DNA of 64,000 bases, taken from DATJHM01 sp963777355 (GTDB taxonomy: Bacteria > Chloroflexota > Ktedonobacteria > Ktedonobacterales > Ktedonobacteraceae). Position numbers and translations under genes: made by a program. Numbering within the stretch: the stretch's first letter is position 1; every line of letters begins with the position of its first letter. Below, one piece after another: positions 16,870 to 25,245 of this stretch. The stretch lies in contig CAVZQK010000001.1 of the NCBI GenBank assembly GCA_963777355.1, positions 124,001 to 188,000 of the forward strand, read 5' to 3'. Under the pieces are notes generated by a model. The model was given only the letters and a program-made list of their open reading frames with translations, searched no databases and was not told the DNA's origin.

Positions 16870-18546
16870 TTAGTTATCGGGGTGTTGTTGAAGCGAATCT
16901 AGTACAGCAGCGATTTCGTGGCGTACGCGATCATTGCGCGTCATCTCGCCCTGCACTTTTTCCCAGCCATGCAGGATCGTCGTATGGTCACGTCCCCCCA
17001 GCGCAGTACCAATCTGAAGCAGAGAGGCATTCGTTTCTTCGCGCATGAGATACATAGCAACCTGGCGGGGCCAGACAATCTCTTTATCTCGCTGCTTCCC
17101 TCGTAGGAGTTCGGGGCTGACACGATAATAACGGCTGACCCCTTCCAGGATCTCAGCCGCTGTTATACCGCTCACGGGCGGCTTTTTGTCTTTATATAAA
17201 TGCTCCAGCGCTTTGATTGCTACGTTGACAGAGAGTGGTTGGTCATTCAGGGTTGCATAAGCGAGCACGCGGTTGAGCGAGCCTTCCAGTTCACGGACAC
17301 TATTGGACTCAGGGCGTGCAATATAATCGATCACTGAGTTGGGGATGCGAAAATGCAGCGAATCGGCTTTAGAGCGCAGAATGGCCAGACGATGTTCATA
17401 CTCAGGAGCCTGTACGTCGGCAAGGAGTCCCCATTCAAAACGTGAGCGCAAGCGATCCTGGAGACTGTGAATGGCTTTGGGTGGCCGATCACTGGTTACG
17501 ACAATCTGTTTACTGGCGTTATGTAATGTGTTGAAGGTATGAAAAAACTCTTCCTCGGTTGATTCTTTGCCTGCTATAAATTGGATATCGTCAACGAGCA
17601 GGATATCTATCTGGCGATACCTGGCGCGGAACTCTTCGGTTTTCTGAAAGCGAATAGCGTTGATGATCTCATTAGTGAATTTCTCTGAGGTTGTGTAAAG
17701 CACGGTAAGCCCTGCCGCCTCGCCTATATGTCCAACGGCATGGAGGAGATGGGTCTTGCCAAGTCCGACCCCGCCGTAAAGAAAGAGCGGATTATAAATA
17801 TGGCCTGGATTTTCTGCCACTGCAAATGAGGCTGCATGGGCTAACTGGTTGGATTTGCCCACAATAAACGTGCTAAACGTATTGCGTGGATTTAGCAAGC
17901 CCTCTCCCGGCAGGGCCAGTGGACCTCTAGTCGGGGGCGTAAAAGTTCGCGGTGCAAGCAACTTACTGCGCTGCTTCTCTTCTTTGAATACAGGGAATAC
18001 AGGGGATTCAGGTTTTAGCTCAGGAACAGAACTGTTTTTTAACGGTCTATCTGCTTCTGGCTGTGAAGGTGGTTCTGGTAGCAATTGCGGCTGGAATGCG
18101 CCCTCGCGCTGCGTTTCTGGCTCGTTTTTTTCAGGGCTGCGATGCACGCTTGCCTGTCCCGGAGCCGGGGCAAGCGAGTTCATAGCCGCCGTAAGCGTCT
18201 CCGCAATGCGCTTCTCGCGCTGTGCTGCTGTATGCCGTGTGCGCAGGAGCCGTTTGTGGGGTGCGAGACCATCGCTGTTCCCTTCGGGCTGCTGCTGATG
18301 ATCTTTTGCCACTACAAATTGTACGTCTATCTGCCCACCGATGATCTCAGTCAGAACCGTACGGATAATCGAACTAAAGCGCCTCTCCAGATATTCACGT
18401 GCAAAGGTTGTAGGCACACGGATGATGAATACTCCATCCTGAAAAGAGAGTGCGGAGGTACCCTGAAACCAGGCGGTAAAAATGGTCGGGCTGACCCTGG
18501 TTTGTAGGCGCTCTATGGCAGATTGCCAGATTTGTTTCGCATTCAC
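16870..18546 (-). CDS. dnaA: Chromosomal replication initiator protein DnaA
   Basis: A 558-residue DnaA. Domain I (IWQSAIERLQTRVSPTIFTAWF) binds helicase and partners. Domain II is a long variable linker rich in Glu, Pro and Ser, about 100 residues longer than usual. Domain III is the AAA+ ATPase with GGVGLGKTHLL (Walker A) and ILLVDDIQFI (Walker B). Domain IV carries the DNA-binding helix-turn-helix ending GGRDHTTILHGWEKV. The start codon is GTG at 18546 with AAAGG about 12 nt upstream. Usual neighbours (dnaN, recF, gyrB, rpmH) are absent and no cluster of DnaA boxes is seen on either side, so this may not be the origin, or may be a second dnaA copy. Confidence 0.93.
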   Translation of the reverse strand: MNAKQIWQSAIERLQTRVSPTIFTAWFQGTSALSFQDGVFIIRVPTTFAREYLERRFSSIIRTVLTEIIGGQIDVQFVVAKDHQQQPEGNSDGLAPHKRLLRTRHTAAQREKRIAETLTAAMNSLAPAPGQASVHRSPEKNEPETQREGAFQPQLLPEPPSQPEADRPLKNSSVPELKPESPVFPVFKEEKQRSKLLAPRTFTPPTRGPLALPGEGLLNPRNTFSTFIVGKSNQLAHAASFAVAENPGHIYNPLFLYGGVGLGKTHLLHAVGHIGEAAGLTVLYTTSEKFTNEIINAIRFQKTEEFRARYRQIDILLVDDIQFIAGKESTEEEFFHTFNTLHNASKQIVVTSDRPPKAIHSLQDRLRSRFEWGLLADVQAPEYEHRLAILRSKADSLHFRIPNSVIDYIARPESNSVRELEGSLNRVLAYATLNDQPLSVNVAIKALEHLYKDKKPPVSGITAAEILEGVSRYYRVSPELLRGKQRDKEIVWPRQVAMYLMREETNASLLQIGTALGGRDHTTILHGWEKVQGEMTRNDRVRHEIAAVLDSLQQHPDN

Positions 18547-18895
18547 GCACGCTCAGCCTTTCAGGGGAGTTTTTAAGCACATGTCTCAAGCCTTCTTAGG
18601 AGGCGAGACTGGTTGGCGAAATGTAATGGTAGCATTAAATTACAACGGTGTAAAGTCCCTCTTTCCAGTTTTCGAGAAGAAGCATCATTATTATTATGAG
18701 AATAGACCGAAAAAGTACGGATTTGAGAACTGGTTCATAGGTTTTCTCTTTTTTATAACGTATACTGAGCCAAAGAGTAGGGAATGCGATATATATACTA
18801 TGGTTGATACGTTGATAAGTATGATAGTTTAAAAATTGCCGCATCGGCCTTTTTCTAAAGAAGCATTTGTCCTTTTTCTCTGAAGGGGAGTTGGT
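18547..18895. other. Intergenic region between dnaA and lipoprotein gene
   Basis: A 349-nt A+T-rich divergent gap. It contains runs such as GATATATATACTATGG but no promoter I can defend and no TTATNCACA-type DnaA box. Confidence 0.4.
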
Positions 18896-19633
18896 ATGCC
18901 TGTTGTTGAGAGAAATCATCGCCACTATAGCCAATTTAGGCGATCTTTGAGGTCCCTGTCTCCTTTCATTGGCGGGTACCATTTTTCAGGAATCGTTATC
19001 GCGCTGTTCTCCTGTGTGTGGCTTCTCTCTTGCTCCAGTGCCAGTACTTCATCAGCTTCAGCTTCTCAGCCTCAAGGAGCGCCGAATCTCGTCCAGAGCT
19101 CTTTAAAAAGCTTGCATTGGTGCAATCAACCTATGATGATTTTCCGTGATGAAGGTGCGGCTGCCCTTTCTACACCTGGGGTGGTAACACCAGGAACGAC
19201 ACCTACTGCTATCAGTACACCAGGGACGATACTAGATTGGTCCCAGGTTCGACAAAATCTTGGCTTTAGCGTGTTTCTCCCTGCTTCTTTAGCTGCTGGC
19301 TCTTGCTTAATGAGTGTTTATGGGACGGTACATGACCCAATCTTTGGCAGTAGTTTTACTATAGCCTATCTGTTGCCGGACCATACCTCATTGAGTCTTT
19401 CAGAAGCACCGGTGCATACTGGTCATACGAACTTCCAGTGCAGCGTCTCAAGTGCCGGTTTGCAGGGTCTCAGCGCAACCCCAGGCCCGACAAAATCTGC
19501 TCTGGCAATGCAGCTTTGTTCAGGTATGCGCAATACTACCAATATCGTTTTTTCTGCTCAGTGGTCACTGGCAGCATTACAAAAATTCTTTCAGAATTTA
19601 CAAGCAGATGTTGACTGGCAACCTGCTGACTAG
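18896..19633 (+). CDS. Putative lipoprotein of unknown function
   Basis: A 245-residue exported protein. After a basic N terminus comes a hydrophobic segment (GIVIALFSCVWLLSC) ending in a lipobox, with Cys near residue 46 followed by a Ser/Ala-rich stretch. A Thr/Pro-rich section (about 95-115) precedes a globular part with FSVFLPASLAAGSCL and FGSSFTIAYLLPDHTSLSLSEAP, which looks like beta-sheet. A GGGGAG ribosome binding site precedes ATG 18896. No known domain is recognised. It lies divergent from dnaA and upstream of the FHA gene, with a separate promoter between them. Confidence 0.72.
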   Translation: MPVVERNHRHYSQFRRSLRSLSPFIGGYHFSGIVIALFSCVWLLSCSSASTSSASASQPQGAPNLVQSSLKSLHWCNQPMMIFRDEGAAALSTPGVVTPGTTPTAISTPGTILDWSQVRQNLGFSVFLPASLAAGSCLMSVYGTVHDPIFGSSFTIAYLLPDHTSLSLSEAPVHTGHTNFQCSVSSAGLQGLSATPGPTKSALAMQLCSGMRNTTNIVFSAQWSLAALQKFFQNLQADVDWQPAD

Positions 19634-19687
19634 GTTGACTGGCGCGGAGGACGGATAGGCTCAGCCATGTACGGAGACTGTGCTACT

Positions 19688-19717
19688 CTCGACGCTCATA
19701 TCGTACTCTGATATAAT
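19688..19717 (+). promoter_or_regulatory. Candidate promoter for the FHA gene
   Basis: TATAAT at 19712-19717 with CTCGAC at 19688-19693, spacer 18, about 100 nt upstream of the FHA gene start. Confidence 0.45.
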
Positions 19718-19816
19718 GAACAGAAGTTTTGCGTCCGCACGTTTTTTTAGAAAAGCATGTGAATCTGCAAAATTGCAAGCTTACAACCTTGCTAAATCAT
19801 GGGAGGAAATTTCATC

Positions 19817-21298
19817 ATGGATAAGTGCCCCTTTTGTGGAGCCGATACGCGGCCTGGGGATAATTTTTGCTTGAATTGTGGCAACCGCCTGCTTGCAACG
19901 ACTCCCTCACCTTCTTCTCCTTCGCAGGCGCAGCCGTCTATGGGTGAGGCCACGATTGCTGCTTCCGAAAATTGGGGGGGGATGTCCGGCTCTGATATGG
20001 GAACTCTCGCCGCCGGACCTTCGTGGGGGATGCCCGACGAGAATGCTCATACAGTTTTCGCTTCTCCAGAGCCATCTTCGTTCCGTACGGAATCGGCGGC
20101 CCCCTCGTCCCCTGACCATATTGAGCAGCCTGCACGATTTGTTCTCCGCTCAGATAGCGGTGAGGTCTTGCAGGAATATCCCCTCGATAAGCTTGAGATT
20201 ACTATTGGTCGCGCGCCGAATAGTGATATATTGTTATCGAAGGATAAACTAACTTCTCGCCGTCATGCCACTGTTCACTATGAAAATGGTCAGTATGTCT
20301 TGCGCGATGAGCGTAGCGCGAATGGTACTTTTGTCAATGGGCAACAGATTGAGGATATGGCTCCTCATGTGCTTCGCGAAAACGATCATGTAGGTATTGG
20401 CGAACATGAACTGCTCTTCCGCTCTTTCAACTCTCAATCGTCCCCGGATGATGTTGCAGATATGGCAACCGTGAATATCACTCGCTCGCCCGATGGTGAT
20501 TTTACCTGGCGCACTCATCCCGATGAGCTTGCTACTGTAGCTACTTCTAATGATGACTATGGTACTCATTCTATAGAGCCAGAGGAAAAACCGGCTGAAC
20601 CAGCCATTTCTGCTCCTGAGCCCGCACCTATTGCGGCGGTTGAGCCGCCTCCCGCTCCCGTTGCTCCCCCTACTCCGGTTGCAGCACAGAGTGTTCCGGT
20701 AATGCCGTCATTTATGAGTGCACCGTCCTATCCGCCTATTACGCCTATCGCGCCAACGCCGACACCGGAAAAAAGTACACCTCGTGCTTCTGAAGCGCCC
20801 GCATCTGAGTACATGCCGCCTTCAAGCTATAACAACAATAACGATGCGGGTATTACTTTTAATCGTCTGACGAGTCTTCCTCAGCCTACGCTTCCAGATA
20901 TTGGCGCATTGGTTGCGGCTCTCTCTGCCCTGGATGGTCAGGTGACTGCTTTACAAGATCAGCTCAACGCCTCACAAGAGCAGATGCGTAATCACGAAGC
21001 CGAAGTGGCTCAGACTGCCAATCAGCTCCGCGCTGGTGTGCGCCGTGTCTCCGAACGTATGGATAATACTATTGCCGATGTCGCTCGTAGCCGTGAGGCT
21101 CTTGCCTGGTCAGAACTGCTCCAGCTTATGGAGGATGTGATGTCCAATCCGCGCGATATTGAGTATGTGACAAAGCTGGCCCGCAAAGCTCGCGAACTCA
21201 ATAAGGTCTTCCAACTGCATCAGAATGTGTTGAGTACGATGGCTGAGTGTAATAGCCTGCTCCGTAGCCTGATCGGCGAACGACCAGGACAAGGATGA
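19817..21298 (+). CDS. Zinc-ribbon and FHA-domain protein
   Basis: A 493-residue cytoplasmic protein starting at ATG 19817, preceded by GGGAGGAAA. It opens with a zinc ribbon (CPFCGADTRPGDNFCLNCG). An FHA domain (about 110-200) follows, with the hallmark ITIGRAPNSDI, SRRHATVHY and RSANGTFVNG, which read phosphothreonine on partner proteins. A Pro/Ala-rich linker (about 260-340) leads to a C-terminal coiled coil (about 360-480). FHA proteins of this kind work with Ser/Thr kinases such as the one at 57753. The partner is not identifiable from context. A stem-loop (21326-21362) lies just downstream. Confidence 0.87.
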   Translation: MDKCPFCGADTRPGDNFCLNCGNRLLATTPSPSSPSQAQPSMGEATIAASENWGGMSGSDMGTLAAGPSWGMPDENAHTVFASPEPSSFRTESAAPSSPDHIEQPARFVLRSDSGEVLQEYPLDKLEITIGRAPNSDILLSKDKLTSRRHATVHYENGQYVLRDERSANGTFVNGQQIEDMAPHVLRENDHVGIGEHELLFRSFNSQSSPDDVADMATVNITRSPDGDFTWRTHPDELATVATSNDDYGTHSIEPEEKPAEPAISAPEPAPIAAVEPPPAPVAPPTPVAAQSVPVMPSFMSAPSYPPITPIAPTPTPEKSTPRASEAPASEYMPPSSYNNNNDAGITFNRLTSLPQPTLPDIGALVAALSALDGQVTALQDQLNASQEQMRNHEAEVAQTANQLRAGVRRVSERMDNTIADVARSREALAWSELLQLMEDVMSNPRDIEYVTKLARKARELNKVFQLHQNVLSTMAECNSLLRSLIGERPGQG

Positions 21299-21325
21299 AG
21301 TGCCCTTTCCGCTTAGTCGAGCATC

Positions 21326-21362
21326 CTGCTGGCAATGGTATCTCTATGCCAATTGCCAGCAG
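21326..21362 (+). terminator. Stem-loop downstream of the FHA gene
   Basis: CTGCTGGCAAT (21326-21336) pairs perfectly with ATTGCCAGCAG (21352-21362). There is no U tract; it may stabilise the 3' end or act as a weak terminator. Confidence 0.45.
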
Positions 21363-21549
21363 TCTCGATCCCTCTATTCGCCGCGTACCTGACTGGAACT
21401 CTTTCTCCATGTCGCCTTTTCTGTCTGGATGCCCTATAATCTCTAAAGGGGCGGTCCTACTGTCCTCTTTTGTTCTGAATACGAGGGGATACCTGTGCCA
21501 TTTAGCCAGGACTTTTTCATCGCTATCATACTAGTTACTGGACAATTAC

Positions 21550-23076
21550 ATGCACGAAATTGCTGCTGCCAGGGACGCTGAAGCTCCTGGCTTCGATTCC
21601 TCCTCTTCATTTGATGCTATTGTTATCGGCGCTGGCCTCGGTGGCCTCTTAAGTGCCGCCCAACTTCTCCAACGAGGGAAACGCGTGCTCGTTCTGGAGC
21701 GTCTTCCTCATAGTGGTGGTCGTTTTACTGCAAAGACTTTTCAGGGTGCTCAGATAAGTACTGGCGCGGTTCATATGGTGCCCTTTGGGAGTAGTGGTGT
21801 GCTCTCCCAGATGCTACAAGCACTGCATGTTCCCCATCGCCTCTTTGATGCCGATGTCTTTGGCTCGTTCCATGTTCATGGTAAGCAGTATCGCTCTCGT
21901 GGTCTGCTGGGCGTTGTCCGTTTTCTTGGTTTGCGCCAATCCCTCTGGTTTCTGCGCCTGGGCTACCTGATGTTTTTTCGCTCGCTTCCTGCTAATGAGC
22001 AACGCCTACCGTTTGATCTCTGGCTTGAGCGGCAAATTCCTGTCTCACGTACTCCTCAATTAGTGGCCTTTTTCAAAAGTATTGCCCGTTTCGCCTTGAG
22101 CCTTGAGCTGAGTCAGGTCAGTACCGCAGAGGTGATTCGGACCACGAAAAATATGTTTCTCTATGGGGCTCCGGGCATTGTGCAGGGAGGATGTGGCGAA
22201 CTGACGCGGCAGCTTGAAAAACATATCCTTGCGCAAGGTGGTCAGATACGCCTGTCCTGCTCTGTCGAACAGGTCTGTGCTTCTGATGGCCAGGTGACCG
22301 GCGTCCGTGTGAAAGAGAAACTGACAAATACCGAGACCGTTATTCCCGCCTCAATTGTGGTCAGTGATATAGGCCCTCGCGCCACCGATGCCCTGCTTCA
22401 TAGCCATCGTGTGACGCAGAGAGAAGTCCTACAACAACTCTCTCAAGATCAACGGTCTGAGCACGAGGGATCAGCCGCTGCTGCCTATGACGTAAAAGAA
22501 GCTGTGGGCTTAAAAGTTCATATTCTCAGTGATGTCTCGTTGATTCCTCATAAAGGCATTATGTATTGTCTGGATACGCAGCGTATTGCTGGTATGGTGC
22601 AGCCTACCAATAGTGATCCACAGATGGCTCCCTCTGGCAAGCATCTGCTCATTAGCCATCAGGTTATTCAGAGTAATAATATTGAGGAAGAGCGTGCTCT
22701 GGCCCTGGCCGATCTGCGCTTTCTCTTCGGACCGACCTTTGATACACAGTGTCGTATCCTGACTATGGGGACGTATCGCGGCGAGTGGCCTGTGAATCGC
22801 AGTGTGCAGGGCGAGGATCAGCAGACGGAGACGCCTGTTGGCGGTCTTTACCTTGTTGGTGATGCGGTAAAACCTACTGGCTATTTGATGGTTGAGGGTG
22901 TTGCACAGAGTGTCAATTACTTTCTAGATCTTCTCGATGCTCTTGATCAAGAAGGTACAGCGCCAGGTCCCATTTCATCCGCTACGGCTCGTCGCTCGAA
23001 TGTGATAAAGCCGTCTTCTCGTCTGAATGCCCTTCGCTGGTTGTGGAAAGCGCCTGGCAATGCAGATAGAAAATGA
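21550..23076 (+). CDS. FAD-dependent oxidoreductase, phytoene desaturase-like
   Basis: A 508-residue flavoprotein. The FAD-binding Rossmann motif is IVIGAGLGGLLSAAQLL (about 20-36) followed by VLVLERLPHSGGRF, the pattern of the amine oxidase and phytoene desaturase superfamily. The C-terminal motif GGLYLVGDAVKPTGYLMVEG completes the FAD site. The substrate cannot be read from sequence; carotenoid-like or other polyprenoid oxidation is possible, and no carotenoid genes are adjacent. No ribosome binding site is obvious at ATG 21550. The gene is followed 61 nt later by murA in the same direction and may share its transcript. Confidence 0.82.
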   Translation: MHEIAAARDAEAPGFDSSSSFDAIVIGAGLGGLLSAAQLLQRGKRVLVLERLPHSGGRFTAKTFQGAQISTGAVHMVPFGSSGVLSQMLQALHVPHRLFDADVFGSFHVHGKQYRSRGLLGVVRFLGLRQSLWFLRLGYLMFFRSLPANEQRLPFDLWLERQIPVSRTPQLVAFFKSIARFALSLELSQVSTAEVIRTTKNMFLYGAPGIVQGGCGELTRQLEKHILAQGGQIRLSCSVEQVCASDGQVTGVRVKEKLTNTETVIPASIVVSDIGPRATDALLHSHRVTQREVLQQLSQDQRSEHEGSAAAAYDVKEAVGLKVHILSDVSLIPHKGIMYCLDTQRIAGMVQPTNSDPQMAPSGKHLLISHQVIQSNNIEEERALALADLRFLFGPTFDTQCRILTMGTYRGEWPVNRSVQGEDQQTETPVGGLYLVGDAVKPTGYLMVEGVAQSVNYFLDLLDALDQEGTAPGPISSATARRSNVIKPSSRLNALRWLWKAPGNADRK

Positions 23077-23137
23077 TAAGCTCTGTGGAAAGCTTCAGGA
23101 AAAGCTACCAGGAGATCGTAAAAGGAGTTGTTTTTTT

Positions 23138-24523
23138 ATGGATTATATGGATGTGCCTGCGGTTGGTGCTCCTCATTATCTTATAACCGGAGGAACGCCG
23201 CTGCATGGGGAGGTGGTGATAAGCGGCGCAAAAAATGCTGTGACGAAGATGATGATTGCTTCTCTCCTCACGGTTGAACCTTGTACTCTGCGCAATGTGC
23301 CGCTTTTGGGGGATATGTTTTTAACCAGTCAGCTTTGCCAGGATATCGGCTCGCGTGTCCAACTGATGGATCATACGCTCTCAATCAGCACTGAACAGAT
23401 TATGCGTACCGAGGTCTTAAGTGAGGTCGGGAAGCTGAATCGCATCGCTGTGTTGCTCATTGGTCCAATGTTGCATCGCTGTGGAGAAGTGACGATTCCA
23501 GCCCCCGGCGGAGATCGCATTGGTCCACGCCCGATTGACTTTCATCTGGCCGGTCTACGCCAGATGGGCGCAACTATTGAAGAGCGGGATGGACAGTATT
23601 TTTGTTCTGCCAGCAAGCGTTTGCATGGAGCAACTATAGCTCTGCCTTTCCCTAGCGTTATGGCAACCGAGAATTTTCTGCTTACGGCCTCGCTGGCAAA
23701 GGGCGTGACGATTATCGAGAATGCCGCAAACGAGCCTGAAATTATTGATCTGATTAAGCTTCTGCAAAAGATGGGCGCGATTATTGAACTGCGCGTGGAT
23801 CGTCGCATTGTGATTGAAGGTGTTGAACGCTTGCATGGAGCAAGCCACACTCTGCTCAGTGATCGCAATGAGGCAGTCTCGCTCGCTATTGCTACGTATT
23901 TGACAAAAGGCGATGTCTATCTACGCCGTGCGCAGCAGGATACTCTACTGACTTTTCTGAATACGCTCTCGAAGATGGGCCTGCGTTTTGAGATCGATGA
24001 TGAGGGCATCCGCTTTATAAGCGAAGAGAAGACTCCGCCCGCTATTTCTCTGGAAACAGATGTCCATCCCGGTTTTATGACCGATTGGCAGCAGCCTTTC
24101 ACTATCCTCTTGACGCAGGCGAACGGGATGTCTGTGGTTCATGAGACTATCTATGAAGACCGCTTTGGCTATACCAGCGCCTTAAAGGGGATGGGGGCGC
24201 ATATTGGCCTCTATCCTAAATGCCTGGGAGAGGTGCCGTGCCGCTTCCGCGAGAAACAATATATGCATAGCTGTGTTGTGCGAGGTCCAACGCCCCTGAG
24301 AGGGACCAGACTCTATATCCCGGATATTCGTGCGGGTTGTTCGTATATTCTGGCTGCTCTCTGTGCCCAGGGAACTTCTGAGGTGTATGGTATTGAACAT
24401 ATTGAGCGTGGCTATGAACAATTGGATATGAAGCTGCGTAACCTCGGTGCCCAGATTGAGCATATTCATCGCGAACCTGCCTATGAGAACGTTGCGCCAT
24501 CACCTCTTCAGGAGACACGCTAA
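23138..24523 (+). CDS. murA: UDP-GlcNAc 1-carboxyvinyltransferase MurA, Asp variant
   Basis: A 461-residue enolpyruvyl transferase that adds phosphoenolpyruvate to UDP-GlcNAc, the first committed step of peptidoglycan synthesis. ATG 23138 follows AAAAGGAG by 10 nt. The N-terminal SGAKNA holds the catalytic Lys. The active-site loop reads PAPGGDRIGPRP, so the Cys found in most MurA proteins (GGCxIG) is replaced by Asp at residue 126. This is known from Mycobacterium and Chlamydia MurA and makes the enzyme insensitive to fosfomycin, which alkylates that Cys. The rest of the family signature (FHLAGLRQMGA, ETIYEDRFGYTSALKGMGAH) is intact, so the gene looks functional. Confidence 0.92.
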   Translation: MDYMDVPAVGAPHYLITGGTPLHGEVVISGAKNAVTKMMIASLLTVEPCTLRNVPLLGDMFLTSQLCQDIGSRVQLMDHTLSISTEQIMRTEVLSEVGKLNRIAVLLIGPMLHRCGEVTIPAPGGDRIGPRPIDFHLAGLRQMGATIEERDGQYFCSASKRLHGATIALPFPSVMATENFLLTASLAKGVTIIENAANEPEIIDLIKLLQKMGAIIELRVDRRIVIEGVERLHGASHTLLSDRNEAVSLAIATYLTKGDVYLRRAQQDTLLTFLNTLSKMGLRFEIDDEGIRFISEEKTPPAISLETDVHPGFMTDWQQPFTILLTQANGMSVVHETIYEDRFGYTSALKGMGAHIGLYPKCLGEVPCRFREKQYMHSCVVRGPTPLRGTRLYIPDIRAGCSYILAALCAQGTSEVYGIEHIERGYEQLDMKLRNLGAQIEHIHREPAYENVAPSPLQETR

Positions 24524-24537
24524 CCTCGTCTCTCTAC

Positions 24538-24582
24538 AAAGTTGGCTGGTCCTTTCAACAAAGGAAAGGACCAGCCAACTTT
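24538..24582. terminator. Bidirectional terminator between murA and the receiver-like gene
   Basis: A perfect 19-bp stem (24538-24556 with 24564-24582, core GTTGGCTGGTCCTTTC) and a 7-nt loop, lying between convergent genes and flanked by A/T on both ends. Confidence 0.8.
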
Positions 24583-24589
24583 GGGAAGG

Positions 24590-25245
24590 TTACCAACTTG
24601 CGCGCACCTCTCGTACTTGTTCAGGGGTGAGTATCCGGAACATAATAAGCAGGTTCTCCAGATCATACTCAAGGCCCATAGAATGAAGCTCCTGACGAAT
24701 ACGTCCCAGAGAACTAATCTGCATGGTGGTTATCATCCCGTAGCTGACCAGGCTGGCGGCGAGGAGTTGGTCAGGGGTAAGGAGTTTAAACATTAATAAA
24801 ATTTCGCCTAGCTGATAATTGAGATCTACACCGCGCAACATCCGTTGGACGTTTTGTGCGACTTCCAATCTGTTCTGAGGAACAAGGTGTCCCTCAAGAA
24901 GCACGCTTCCTAATGAGCGTGTCGCTCTCCCGTTGAGGACCTGTGGCTGAATCTGCTGTGATGGTGCTGGCATCGGTGGCAGGCTCTGCAAGATGTCTAG
25001 TAACATTGCATTGCTTGGAGGATTATTCGTGTCAAAGGTAGCCTGTTGACCAAGCGCGACTTTAATCTCTGCCTGGGCCTTTTCTAAAAAACGCTTGTTG
25101 TTCTCGATCTCTTTATAATGGTTTATCTCGGTTGTGTGCTGGCTGGGCGATTTCTGTTCGGGAAAGGATATGTCCTGGTCAATGGTAATGGGGGCCTCGC
25201 TCTTTCCTTCTCCTTGCGTTTCTTGTTCAGATAGATAGAATTCTG
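24590..25245 (-). pseudogene. C-terminal fragment of receiver-like Q/N-rich protein
   Basis: A minus-strand frame open from about 25245 to the stop at 24590. Its first ATG is at 25006, but the sequence upstream (KAEFYLSEQETQGEGKSEAP and on) is also coding in character. It runs straight into the frame of 25227-27284 if one A is removed from AAA (plus-strand TTT 25246-25248). The C-terminal domain has two similar blocks: LGEILLMFKLLTPDQLLAA and LENLLIMFRILTPEQVREV. Such LxxLL..LTPEQL helices occur in N-terminal domains of GspE-type ATPases and related signalling proteins. The function is unknown. Confidence 0.65.

Noticed and set aside
21295..21534. A 79-codon frame between the FHA and FAD genes
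   Set aside because: Overlaps a stem-loop, lacks a ribosome binding site and family features; probably non-coding.
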